The notes below the pieces were generated by a model. The model was not told where the DNA came from. It was given only the letters and a program-made list of their open reading frames with translations, and made no database searches. The translations under genes and the position numbers were made by a program. From Cruorifilaria tuberocauda (lineage: Eukaryota > Nematoda > Chromadorea > Rhabditida > Onchocercidae), in NCBI GenBank assembly GCA_013365365.1, contig JABVXU010000051.1:178199-242198 (forward strand): 64,000 nucleotides of DNA. The letters run 5' to 3'. Shown here in pieces: positions 36,839 to 54,500 of the stretch (positions are counted from its first letter, which is position 1; each line of letters begins with the position of its first letter).

Positions 36839-39800
36839 CTAGTTCTGGAAAATATGGATATTTCCGAGTGGCATTTCTAATTCACTCAGCAATCTAAAAT
36901 AAACAAATTTGGCTTATGGTATATAGCTTATATAAAGAAATATTACTTCCATCACACCGTTGTACAAATTAATATGTGCTTACTTCAATGCAAGATCAAG
37001 GAAAGGATTGGGTCCAGAAATCAATATTCGATAGGCAGTTTTTTCGACATTGTGATCAATATATTTTGAAAGTATCTGTTTCGAAATAATACCTGAAATA
37101 CATAAATGAAGATAAATTAGGTCCAATCCGGTTATCTTAAAACTAAAATAAGAATTAATTCAAATGTTTGCTTAGTATTTTGAAAAATCTTTTTATAAAG
37201 ATATCCATAGTACAAATTATCTTCGCAACAGACCTCTCACGCCGTTCCATTCTTTGTCGGCTTCACTTAAACAATGTTCTATTTCTATCAGAGGATCATC
37301 CACCGGTATTTCGCATTTTGCAAAATAGTCATCTGGTATAATATCAATCTCCTTTCTATTAAAAATGATTATAGTTGCTCTAAAAAACTTGTACTATTTA
37401 GAACATGAAGCAAACAGAATTATTGAAACAATGAACTCACTGATAGACTTTTCAAAAGGGCTTCATTTTTCTACATAAATAACAAGCGAAATACATCTGG
37501 AAAGGATACAAGCCATACTTTTTCTTATTTTTCAAACGCTCAGCTGTAAATCGAATCATGGACGTTAAACCTGTTCCAGCTGCCAGCATTAGCATTATAC
37601 CAGTGCAATTGGGCCGCACATTGAAACAACCTAATGGATCGCTAATTTCGATCAAATCCCCTTAAAAATGATTGCCGTACTTTGCAACTTCAATTTACCA
37701 ACGAAATGCACTAAATTATTTGACGAACAGTAACCTAATTTTTGTTCAATTAATTGAAGTTATTCGAAAGTTAAATTTAACTGAAAGCTATTTGCTCGAT
37801 CCACGTGGAAAATATATTGCACAGAAATGTAAAGTTTGGATTTCAACTGCTTACTGTGAAACATTTGAACACATAAGAAATCAATCGAAATCTATAGCTA
37901 ACCACATTTTTTACTATGCAATTTTGACGTAAAGACACCGTTTTCATAGAATTTTATCATAAATGAGATGAACTGCCCATCTTTCGATACAGTGACCGGA
38001 GTATATGGACGTTCGATTAAACTTCCTGTAACAGAAAAAGTACGAAAATTCCTCTTTAATAACAAATATTTTTAAAACAGCAATTGCACATATTCTATTC
38101 ATTGAATCTTTTTGATATCAAATAAATTTCTTTAGCTTTCTACATAATAATTATTGCCAATTTTTCAAACATTGTTTTTTACGAAAGAACACTTAAATTA
38201 ATAACGGATTCAGAGCAGAATATGAAAAGAACTTCACCATTAACGCAAATCCGCAGCAGGACATGATGTCCTATAGGTACCATCAAGCGACAATGAGACG
38301 ACATTTGCAAAACAATTGTGCCGATATTGTGAGTTACATACCGTATCTTAAATATCTCACAATTTCGATATTTCAGTACTGAAATTTGAAGATTTTTAAA
38401 ACTGGAGTAAATATCGTGATGTTTATATCCTCGATATAAAATGTTTATTTCTCTGTGTACATACGTACTAGTGAGTTAGACACATTTTTAAAGAATTATC
38501 TTTTATCGTTATTTTCCAAATTTCCCAATTTTTTTTTCCAAAAATTTTTAAAAATTTTATCGCTTTGGAAAATACCGATAAAAGTGATCAAACATCGTTT
38601 TCTTACGAAAAAAAGAAAACTCATACCTGGTTTATAATGATACGATCCTGAAGCCCACTGACGAGTGATATTTTCATCACTTTTTTTACATAATAGAGAT
38701 ATTGTTTTGCCATTAACATTAATACCAAAAGGTTTATCAAAATGAGCCGTCGAAAAATTTGCTGTAAATAATAAAAAACAATAAAACATTGTCATAATGG
38801 AACTTTTTTGCGCTGTCATCTATATCAAACCAAAAAAGATTTCAGTTCTTAAGAATTTAAAAGCAATATTTAATGTGAAATGGGACGGCAAGCGGGTAAT
38901 TAAACTCCCAAGGATGAAAGAGATATGAGTTCTTAAACTTAGAGCCTTCTATGCCAAATAGTATTTGATGAATTCAATACAAAAAATTGCCTGGAAGATG
39001 AAACACAAATGGAAAAAAAATTGAAGTATGAACATAAAAGTAAATATATATAGAGCACAGTGGAGAGAACAATCATACATAACTTACTCCATTGTAATGC
39101 CTCTCCTTTACCGGCAGAAAAGTGAAGCAGCAATCTTAATATATTATCTGTAAGTTCCAAGGAAACATTTTCATCTCTCAGCTGATCCCACTTCGGACAA
39201 CTTACTCGTAATTGATTAAAATCGACTTCTACCCTAAAAATAACAATGTTCAAATAAGAAATACAATAAGTTATGGGAAACTATGACAATAACACTTTTA
39301 TATGTTTTATTCTGATAAAATAAAAAGAAAAAAAAATTATCTGAAAGTAAAGCTAATAAATATCAGATTATGTTCAAGATATATTCATGTAGGCGTATCT
39401 GCCCATACCAATTAATTACAATTGATAGAATATAAATATGCTTAATTTCAACTTAGATATTTCTTCATATATTTACACTTTTAATACGGAATTCTACACC
39501 ATTTTAGTGATCGGCAAGAACGACTATAACGCACTGAAATGTCGTACCTTATTCTAGCTGTTTTGAAATTAACAATATCTGAATTTGTCTCTTCGATATA
39601 ATTCGCTGTTTTTGGCTCGGATACTGAAAATGAATTTTCAGATTATTTATCCTAAAGAAACCAATTAGTGTGGTCTCTAACCACTTTAAAACAGATTTAC
39701 TAAAATTATACAAAATCCCAAAAACTTATGAAATTCCTTATTTTAATCACCTCAGCAGTGTTTTAAAGATAAGATATAAAAAAAAGAATCCATAACCAGA

Positions 39801-40576
39801 TACATTTATATCTGTCGCCGTTGAAAGTTCCAACAAAGCACGTTTTCAACATTAACTCATAATTAACCCAACTATGAGTTTTATTAAAAAGATTTGTACC
39901 ATCCGTACCAGCAGCACGCAGTAACTCTTCAACACCACCAGGATGAAATGCCAAATAATCTGTCACATCGTACACCTGATATTATCATATCAGAGTTGGA
40001 ATTTTAGGACAGATAAATTTCTGTTCAATTCAACCACTACTTTTTTCACTTCAAAAATTTCGAAAGTCTGAAATTGAAACTCCAGGTCAAACATCAAATT
40101 CATCTCGATTTCCTACATTTGATACTTACTCTTTCACCAAGTAAAATCCAGCAATCGTCGACATTTGCATGTTTAGTGAGCTCAACATGATCAACACCTA
40201 GTTTTATCTTCGCCTCTGTACTTCTAGACGAGGTCAATTTGATCCAATCCATTAAGCTTCGACCATGTGCTAGGGCAACTTTTGGACGCCTCATCTCGGA
40301 AACTTTACTCTAAAAAATATAATTAGAAGAAATAACCAAAAATTAAATTCCCAACCATTACATTCATCAACGCTACTCTAAATAGGACATAAAGAAAGTG
40401 AGATATTTAGTGCACGAGAAAAAAATACTCAGTGGGAAAGTTAAAGACTTATATCAATTTTCACATCTCTTAGAAATATTTACCACCTGGGAATTTTGCG
40501 GAACAGGTAACATTACTGACTGATTCCTCTCGCTGCTGGTCACTGTATTCCGGGAATAAACTACATTATTAAACAT
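36839..40576 (-). CDS. CYB5R4: Cytochrome b5 / CS domain / cytochrome b5 reductase fusion (NCB5OR)
   Basis: This is an NAD(P)H-dependent haem flavoprotein, in animals linked to the ER, iron and fatty-acid desaturation. Twelve exons: 40487-40576, 40130-40309, 39804-39975, 39548-39623, 39088-39233, 38627-38761, 38238-38378, 37915-38025, 37510-37660, 37234-37379, 36984-37092 and 36839-36893. The phases agree and give 503 residues (human protein about 520). The GRSLMDWIKLT leader is typical of NCB5OR. The cytochrome b5 domain has HPGG with haem ligands His101 and His124. The middle CS (p23-like) domain spans roughly VDFNQLRVSCPKW to DENITRQW. The reductase part has RPYTPV (FAD), LAAGTGLTSM (nicotinamide site), IIIFNRK, EWNGVRG and ISGPNPF, and ends HIFQN. 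Around the junction of 37915 and 37660 about four residues seem missing relative to the family, so that join is the least certain. An acceptor lies six bases before the ATG. Confidence 0.93.
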
Positions 40577-41910
40577 CTTTTTCTGCAAAAGAAATCTTTG
40601 CCAGATATTTCTTGTCAGTATTTTTTCTTTATTCTTGTGAAATAGTAAGAACTGCATTCAACAACGTTAAAAATTTTTTTGATAATGCTAAATTCTTTTG
40701 CTTCAATTTATTTTAAGAATAGTATTGATCAACCCATGGAAGTAAATAATAACCAGAAGCTCGAGAACATTGCTATTCTTACCAATAAAGTAAAATACTT
40801 TAATTTTTCAACATGCGTCAAACTGTAAAATGCCATGCTCCCATTCCTCTGCATTCTCTTATCCTTTCATTATTTACTCCTTAGAGTTTTCCTAGAAGTA
40901 GCACTTGCTGCTTCACAATACCTCCCACATGCTATCTTGTAACATAGTCATATATACCAGTTATGTTGGTCTGTACTAGACTGTGCTAATCTCCGAATGA
41001 TTCCATAATTTTTTGTTATAGCTGAAAGCACATTCTTTCAGTGTTTCACCTAAACATCCAAGCTTCACAACCTGAATGTCGATTCTTATATCTTACATGT
41101 AAAATCTAAGTTTTAAGTTCTGCTTACTTACCCAACATAAAGACGGACAGCAACAAAGCATTGTATATCTGAGGAGAACATTCTTGTCACCAGTCTGGCA
41201 GCCAAACAAACGGAAAAACGGTTCCGGAAGACAACCTCAGCAGCCGAACCGAGCCGGTCAATGCCTTTCCTGACAAACCAACCTTTGCTGTCACGCAGAA
41301 TTCCCCACAGCCTTCTGTTTCTCTGCCTCCTCACCGATTCCTTTCAATCTGTATCGTCTCTCTCATGCCCTACTCTTGGCCCTTCCAACTTTCCTCACTC
41401 TGACAAAAAACATTACAATGAGAGTGCTTGCAGCCATTTTATGCCTGTCTTCCAGATGCTCTCAGTTAATCCACGTTATCTCCTCATTTCACATGTTCTT
41501 TCGCTCAACCACACAAAGTCTTTTCTACTTGTGCGCTAATTGTCTGTTCCGCTTCGATTTAGTGTTCTTTCTTCTTTCTTCTTTCTGGAAGAGCTCATAG
41601 GTGCACGTTTGCCTTACTAAATTTTGCTTCCCTCCGGATTTCGGGTGAAGAACTGAGAGTTCTTGGATATTTTCCGCGAATAGATGGGCAGATCTCTCTC
41701 CAAAACTTTAATTATTGCAGACAACAGAAAGTCTCTTCAATCTGGATCTCAGATGAACTTCCGTTATTAATCGTTATGTCTCAGTGATTGGACGGAATGA
41801 TCGAGGCCGATTTTAACGATTGGCGTGGCGTATGTGTGTGTAGGTAAGATCGATTTTCGGACGAAATTAAGTTTCAAGTTCGAATTCTTAAAGCTCATTA
41901 CATCGACCTT
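40577..41910. promoter_or_regulatory. Divergent promoter region between NCB5OR and the MBD2/3-like gene
   Basis: About 1.3 kb separates two start codons that point away from each other. No open frame in it shows a family signature. I searched it for a methyl-CpG-binding domain exon belonging to the plus-strand gene and found none. No clear TATA box or initiator could be assigned. Confidence 0.5.
40583..40584 (-). other. Probable trans-splice acceptor of the NCB5OR mRNA
   Basis: The minus strand reads TTTTGCAG, then AAAAAG, then the start codon. No upstream coding exon is visible, so a spliced-leader site is likely. Confidence 0.5.
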
Positions 41911-43609
41911 ATGGGTCGTACAAGAGGTTCCGAAGCAGGTAATTTATCAGTGACAAAGCGTGGTATGAAAGGTAGCAAAGATCGCGGAGTTGCGGTAACT
42001 GCAAAAAGTGGCTTCGATGGACCGTTGAATGCTCCATGGCGTAAAACAGTATCTATCTTCAAGCAACCTGTTACATTAGTACATACGACAAGTCGAGAAA
42101 CGAAGAATCCCACAAGTGAACAGTTACGACGTGTCTGTGCATCGAGTAACTTGAGAAATAAGGCTGATAAACCGCGACAAGTTAGTGATGTATATAATTT
42201 TAACACTGGATCGCATGATCGCATGTTGTTTAATGGGCTTCAGTTCGTATAACTACCGTTTTTTAACTGTAGAAAAGCAAGTCTGAAGGTACTTGTTAGA
42301 GTTTGATATGGATAAATTTGAATTTTATCAAAATCTAAATAACCATAATGTCATTTTTTTCAAGTTCGCCAAATACAACGGTTATCATTTTCTGCGTTTA
42401 TCAAATTGATAGGGGGAAACTTTATGTTTCCTCACTTTATAGGTCCATAAACATGTGACATAATTCAATAGCGAATAAGAAATGCTATTTCCCTTGTGTT
42501 TTTATCTTACACTTTTAGGATAATAAATGAACTTTGCATTTCTTCCCTACCCATATTTCTTTATGGATTTTATAAGGATTTAATATTGCAAATGCAGGAA
42601 TTTATGAAGTTTTATTCATTATATTTTTGGCGGGCTTTACACATATATCTTGCGCAAGTACAATTTTATTTTAGTTATATTGGGCTAAATCATTGGAAAA
42701 CCTATGTGCAATGGTACCAGTTTGTAATGCCGACCGTATAACGATTGATGACAATGAACACATTGCTCATAGATTGGATCTAGCTGGTAAAATGGAACCG
42801 GCTTTAGGAATTATTGGTACTGATGGCTCGGCAGCATCATTATGTTCCGCTCTGCATGGATTTGGCGCATCAATTATTACTGGACAAACTGCAGCTAAAA
42901 AGCTGCTCGATTCAAATCCTTCATCCAATACAAATGTTGACCAACCATTTATCCAGGTAAGATTTTTTATTCGTTTCAAAATCAAAAAAAAGAAGATCTG
43001 ATAGCATTTTACGTGAGGAATAAGTATTAGTTTCGAACAAATTTTTTTTATGGTAGTGAAAGATTTTAATTTGAATTGAAAGGATTTAAAAAAGAAATCT
43101 AAAAAGCTGATTTAAAAATTAGTTTCCCGGAAAATAAAATTTCAAGATTTAATCTCTCAAATATTATATCACTCCTTGCAATATTAATGGTTAAAAGGAT
43201 TTAAAGTTTTGTTAAAATTTATTAGTTCCAGTGATTATAATATTGGTTAACATAGATAACAGTTAACCTCAATCTCAAGAACTTCTAATATAATTACCTG
43301 AGAGTCTTCGGGAGGTTCTGACAAGTTTATAATGTTAAAACTTTAATCGAATCGTTTTAGACATTTTGAATTCAATAAAAAAGACTCAGATGAACTTTAA
43401 AAATATAGTAAATCTGGAGATAAACATCCTGTTTTATGGTTAGAATAGTTTTAATAAAAAGTTAACATATATTCTAAATGTTGATTAGTTCTAACAGATT
43501 GTTTCGTTTCAAAGTGGTCCGGTTTTTTAGCCTATATCAGTTAGTGAGCAAGATATCCAGCATCAAGAACGACGTGTTTTGGATATGCGTAAAAGATTAC
43601 AGGAGGCCC
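41911..43609 (+). CDS. mbd-2: MBD2/3 homologue without a visible methyl-CpG-binding domain
   Basis: MBD2/3 proteins are subunits of the NuRD nucleosome-remodelling and deacetylase complex. Three exons: 41911-42180, 42675-42956 and 43531-43609; the last ends in phase 1, so at least one short terminal exon follows. Residues 49-55 are IFKQPVT, the hallmark of the region after the MBD, preceded by PWRKTVS. Then come KPRQ joined to LYWAKSLENLCA (family KPRQ-LFWEKRLQGL), GIIGTDGSAASLCSALH, ITGQ and FIQPISVSEQDIQHQERRVLDMRKRLQEA; this last helix is the coiled coil that pairs with p66/GATAD2. The first exon begins MGRTRGSEAGN and has an in-frame stop 63 bases before the ATG; no MBD is present. Terminal exon candidates continuing EA-L are 44408-44427 (ending SKLDQ) and 44553-44567 (ending SQIE); I cannot choose. 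Confidence 0.88.
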
Positions 43610-44100
43610 GTAAGCATTTTCACATGTAACGTTTTATTTCACTTTGAATAGGCACAGTTTTCAAAGATTTCGTTGATGATTTTATTTGCTTTATTTCACT
43701 AGCCAGAATTTGTTATATTCAGAATTTATTGGTTTCATTTTCATGTATTTTATTTGGATTGCTTATCGGGGTGGTTGTTGGACCAAAATTAAGTTGTTAG
43801 TAGTCCAATTTGCTTTAATGTTTTTGTTGTTAATGAACAAAGGTTATAAGCTATGTTGTTCAATCTAAATCTTACTTAATGACAGCATGATATCCCTGAT
43901 TTTATTTCGTCGATCATTCCTTTTTTCCGGAATGTTTAAATGTCGGTGAGATTGACATATTGACCTCATACTGACATGTTTAGGTACTTTTTAATAAATT
44001 TCTCGAAAATGTCTTGTGGTTCAGTGACATTTTGCGGATACTCAATACTTTTTTAATATATTTCATCAAAAAAGAGCTGTCATTAATGGTTGAGTCTGGG

Positions 44101-44141
44101 GTTTAATTAGTTGGAATACATGGTTTAATTAGTTGGAATAC
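44101..44141. repeat. Short tandem duplication (19-bp unit, two copies)
   Basis: The unit starting GTTTAATTAG and ending TTGGAATAC occurs at 44101-44119 and again at 44123-44141, separated by ATG. It lies downstream of the last firm exon of the MBD2/3-like gene, probably in its last intron or 3' flank. Confidence 0.85.
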
Positions 44142-44567
44142 CTCCAATTATCCTGTATGTTATTGATGCGTGCCAAATACGGTTGAAAAGAAGCTGCTGT
44201 TCTAGTTAAATTTCATATTTTCTTTTAAAAATTCCATGAATATATCATTTTTGTTGTCACATTCAATTTGATATTACGCTTTTACTTTTTTCCTGTAAAA
44301 TCCACTAGAAATGTACTTTTATCATCTGTGTTATACTTTAATTGCATTTTAGTTATTGCTAGAATTATTTTTTATGAACAATCATTTGGAAAAGTTTCAG
44401 TTTGCAGTGTCTAAACTTGATCAATAGCTTATTAATACAGCTCGGCCAATAGATAAACATTGGTATTATATCTATACATGATTTTCTGTATAAATTCCTT
44501 ATTTCTCATAATAATTTTTCAAGAAGATCGATGTACATGGTCGTATTTTCAGTGAGTCAGATTGAAT

Positions 44568-46551
44568 GATCCATTATCAACATCACGCAATTAAGCCAGT
44601 AATAATTTATACGGACTTTCCGCCGAATATTATATGGACCTGTTTCTTTTTTGTGCATCGTTGCAAAGTGATTAGTGTAACCATATTTTGATTGAGTGAG
44701 CAGTATTATTCAAATTGCTAATCAAGACTATGGGAGATAGGTGTTAATATATGTATTTGGTAATGTTTGTAGCATAGCATGAATGAACTGCATTATATGT
44801 GCATATGCAATTCCGATCAGAAGCAAAACTGTTTTTTCGATTTTTCCTTACAGCTATATTTTTCTTAGTCTACTTAAAAATAGGCCATGTAATTGTGTAT
44901 TCTATTAAATGCTTGCTGTGATTATTGTTAATAATTAACAATGCAAGGGAGGGGAGGTTAAATGTATATAACTATGAACAACCCTCTTATTTTTCTTGTT
45001 TTGATCTTTCCATTCACTATATTTTGTCCTCCTAAATTTTTTCATTTTGGTTTTTGTTTCATATCGCTTATCACCAGTGTCATACAAAGAAAGCGAGACA
45101 ACCTAGCACATGAAAATGAAATATTTTTCCATGCAATGAGTGATTTAATTTGATTTTAAAATTACATTGAAAATGCTTTGCAAAAAGGGTAACTATGCCC
45201 GGATGCTCTTAATAATATGAAATCCGAGACGAACAAGATTTCCTCCGTTATAAGAAAAAGTGGAAAAATTGAATAACAAAAAAAAATTAACAATTCGCTT
45301 TAAGACAGATGCCATGGAGTTAAAAATATGCATCTAATCAGTAGAACACAGCTCTTCCTTCTGCCTCTGTTAATAGATATCGCTTAGTGCTCAATAATTA
45401 TTGACTTTTTCAATCGTATCAAAGAATATCAAAGAATGAACATTACAAAGATCCAAATAACTAATTGCTTCAGTTTTGCTTTAATAAAATTTTCACCGGT
45501 GGTAGCCAATAAATTTTGTGATACAGAACTCCAGGACCAGTCACTCAATCAGTTAACTATTTAGATAAACATTTCCAAAGCGAGAAAAAAGTGTGATTGC
45601 TTTACTTGTATCTTTACTCTTGCCTCATCATAACATGTTTTGCAACATTACAAATATTGAGGCAAGACCCCGCAAAATATACGGTATAATTTCAAACCAG
45701 TTTCTCAACTCACAATACCATGCAAAATGATGAAATCTGTAAAAAAAAATTGTCTTAAATAAAGAAACAAATGGACATCTGTGGATACTAAAATAATTCA
45801 TCACAAAATACAAACCGGAGAATGATCTGATCTACTACGTTCAATATTCTTGGCAATAAATGTTAGAAATGCGAGTAGATACGTCAAAAAAGTAAACAAG
45901 GAAAAAAAGAAAAGTGAAAATCTAATATATGTTAAAAATTTCAACACTAAAGCGCAATGAACCAAAACAACAATTTCCGATTTCTTTTTCCTTCCTTAAC
46001 TTTGGGATGATGGGAACAATTATGGAAACGTGCGGATGAGACCAAAAAGTTCGTCGATGGATCGATAAATTTAAACTGGGAGAAGAAGGAAACAAGAAAG
46101 CGTGAAAAAAAATTGCGAATGTAACTATAATCGTAGTCATGATCATATATTATATATTGAGGTACGCGTTATAATCGATAAATAAAGTCAACATTCAATA
46201 AAAACGAAACGGATGAATTTAACATAGGAATAGAATAAATGAACGCGAATTTTAAGATCATCTTTGAATAACAATACAAGGAATATGTTTTGAAAAGAAC
46301 GGCATTTACAACAGCAAACAAATAAACAGATAATGAGATTGCATTCGAGATGGCACAGTGTAGCAATTTTCCATTTCATCACAATTATTGGCTTCTAGTG
46401 GAAAAAAAAATTCTTTATATCAATTTCTACTTGTATCAGATTATTCCTCAAACCTACTCGAGAAAAATCTCTCAAATGCTGGAAAAACCTTTGTATGGAT
46501 TTTCAACAAAGAAAAGTGTTACGTGGCCATTTGCGGTAAAACAATGTAATT
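44568..46551. other. Intergenic between the convergent MBD2/3-like and ANP32 genes
   Basis: About 2 kb between a plus-strand and a minus-strand gene that point toward each other. It holds the 3' flanks of both. I see no protein family, RNA gene or repeat of note. Confidence 0.6.
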
Positions 46552-51520
<4,969 letters not shown>

Positions 51521-51522
51521 AG
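51521..51522 (+). other. Splice acceptor upstream of the WDTC1 start
   Basis: CGTATTTCAG ends at 51522, 41 bases before the ATG at 51564. It matches the nematode acceptor consensus and may be a spliced-leader site or the end of a 5' UTR intron. Confidence 0.45.
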
Positions 51523-51563
51523 GTTCGTTAATTCATTAAGTTATTTAAAATAATTGGACAGCG

Positions 51564-54500
51564 ATGATTCCGCAGCATTTGGAAGAAAATCTTCATTTTC
51601 GCGAACTACATTTAAGACCTGTAAATTTTCAAAGAAATACATTGAGTACACGAAATTTTTTAGACCGTCTTGGCCATAGTAAAACATTGAAAGTTAGTAA
51701 TTATTTTTGAACTTTTCTTCTATTATTAATCCATTTTTTTAATCATGGAACGGGCTTCTGTGGTATATGAATTATATAGTTACTTGGAAGGTTATTAGAT
51801 TATGCTATGCAACACCGAAGTTATTAGTTACATTGATATCTTTTACAAAATAGAAGTGGAAGCATTTTGCGAGATATCATTCCCAGTTAGAATGAACTTG
51901 AAATAGAATATTTGCAAATTTGGTGTTCTTTATAATCAATGGCTATACGAATGTTCGTATTTCGATCTGTAACTCCTTTATGACCAGGTCATAAAGGTCA
52001 TAGACAATATAGCTTAAAGCATAAGAAGTCTGTTGAAGGTAATTTTTATGAAATGATGAATATGTGAAGCCCTGTATGGTCCATATAATAAATGATGTAA
52101 AAATATTTCATTCCATTTTCAAAGAAATTTCGTTCCTTAACTATTAATTGCAGGGCCATGAAGGATGTGTGAACTGCTTGCAATGGAATACTTCAGGAAG
52201 GTTAACTTTTAAATTTATTGCTTTCAGTAGATTTATTTTTGAGTATTAGACATCGGAAGAAATTGTGATGATTGTTGCAGCCTATTGGCAAGTGGTTCTG
52301 ATGATATGCAAATTCGTTTATGGAATGTGGAAGGTAAAGCTTTACACTGTATCAAATCCGGTCATATGAATAATATATTTTCGGTACAGTTTTTACCAAA
52401 TGGAAACGATGACATGTTGATAAGTGCTGCAGGTAATTAATAACAATTAACATTTATCAGCTATTTATTTAAAGTTATTACTGATTTAGTCAGTTAAACT
52501 TTTTTAAAAAATATATGAATTGTTCAGACTGTACAACGCTTTCTTCACTTCATTATCTTACCTTTGCTAATATTTTTTCAAGGATCTAAATACTTTTTGG
52601 GTTTTATGTGAAATCTAAGTTTCAGAACAGCTTCAATTTTGATGACAAAATAAGGCTGGTTTAAGAATAGCAGAAAAAGATCATTATAGCTGTGACAAAA
52701 GGCTAAGAAAAGTTTATAAGAATGGTGCGGTAGCTAGAAATCAAAATTTAGAGTAAAGTCATAGAATTCCCGTTCAAAAATTATTAACTGTGTATTAAAG
52801 GTGATAGCAATGTAAGAATGCATTCTATTGCCCGTTCTGATGTGCCTTACGTATGGTGGTCTGGGGGTCGCGTAAAACGTTTGGCTATAACGCGCGCCGA
52901 TCCATATTTATTCTGGTCTGCTGCAGAAGATGGTTACATCAAGTGGGTTTCAAAACGTTCACTTGCTAGTCTAGAAAGCAATTTTAAAATGAATAAGGAA
53001 AATGAGCTTGTTTCTTTGTTTCGTTTTTCATCATCAAACTGAATTGCTATTAGAATTGACATTTATGTAAAACTGGTTAAATTTAAATTCATTATTAAAT
53101 CAAACTTGGTTAATTCGCTATATTATTTGTGGACGTCACAAAGAATGTTCTGATATATGTTTTAGTCATCCTAGTGAAGTTGTAAACGGATACAATATGT
53201 TACAGTTTATTTAGTCTTATTTTTTCAATGTAAGAGGTTAAGGTGAAAACTATTTTTTTTTTGTTTCATAAGCGTGCTTTTTAATCTGAAGTTTTGATCG
53301 CGGCTTTTAATATTATATTCATAATTTACGGAACTAATGAAAAGTTGATATTGGAATTGTGTGAATTGCAGGCAATATGACGTTCGCACTGCTAAAGCTA
53401 CAAGTTTAATTAAATTTGATCAGAAAGAATGTAAATCATTGGCAATAAATGAAAATCGTCCAGAAATGATTGCGGTTGCGTTAAATGAAGCTCCTGTTCC
53501 TCTTTATGATCGACGGAATATCTCGGAACCATTATTTACCCTTATTCCAGGTATTTGCATCCCTTAATCATCTTATTTTATATTTTCGTTTTTTTAATGA
53601 ATTTATAGCTACTTTATTCGATTTTTAACTCCGCCATAGCATGTAAACATGAATACCATTATAAACGTTTCGTGGATCACATAACAATTTGAAATAATAG
53701 CTTTGTATAGTGAAAGATCAAATCGATCTCATTCTTTTAATTATAAAGAAGTTATGCATTATTAATGAATTTAAACTTCATTTACCTTATTGATGAATAA
53801 TTTTTTTCTAGGTCACATTCCAATATCTGACTCATCTTCGCGTCATGCGTTCAGGACACTATCCGTAACCCATGTTGGTTTCAATTCTTTAGGCAATGAG
53901 CTCATTGTTAATATCGGTGGAGAACAAATTTACATATTTAATGTTTTTGATCGGTAATTAATTCATAATCTTTAATTTTGGTTTGATTAAAAATTTTCCA
54001 ACCTCTTCCTAATTAAGACTTTTTGTGTGTATTTTAAAATATGCTTGTTTTTAATTAGCGAAATTGACTAATAACGCATTTAGATATTGACATTTAGGTA
54101 TTCTACTTGAAACTTATTCTACTTATTTGCTTTTCAAATATGATAATTAGTAATTGTTTTAATAAAAAACTAGTGCTGAGAATCAACCAATGAGCTGACC
54201 GGATTCAATATTATGATGGTAATTGGAATCATTTAAAATGAATAATTTAAATATGCTTTAAAATATAGAATAATATGACTTTTTTTTGTAATTTCTACAT
54301 TTTATTTCTTTAGAGCACACGAGCCAGATGCATTGCAGTCACTTAACAGTTTCATTGATGACCCTATTCGAAATTTATTGGACATCGGTGGTTTTCCTGG
54401 CTTTGATAAAACAACAACAGAAGTTTTTAAAGAGGAGCGTGAGCAAGCAAAAATTCATTTCAATAATAAAGAATACACTAATGCAATTGATACTTATAGT

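Noticed and set aside
37672..37932. 86-codon plus-strand open frame inside the NCB5OR gene
   Set aside because: It lies antisense to an intron and exon edge of a well-supported gene and has no recognisable domain.
41261..41600. Plus-strand open frames upstream of the MBD2/3-like gene, checked as a possible MBD exon
   Set aside because: The translations are hydrophobic and Ser-rich with no MBD residues such as the GWxRE or DVYYxSPxGK-like motifs.
42496..42741. 81-codon plus-strand open frame between exons 1 and 2 of the MBD2/3-like gene
   Set aside because: Its last part overlaps the true exon in another frame; the splice at 42674/42675 gives the conserved LYWAKSL reading instead.
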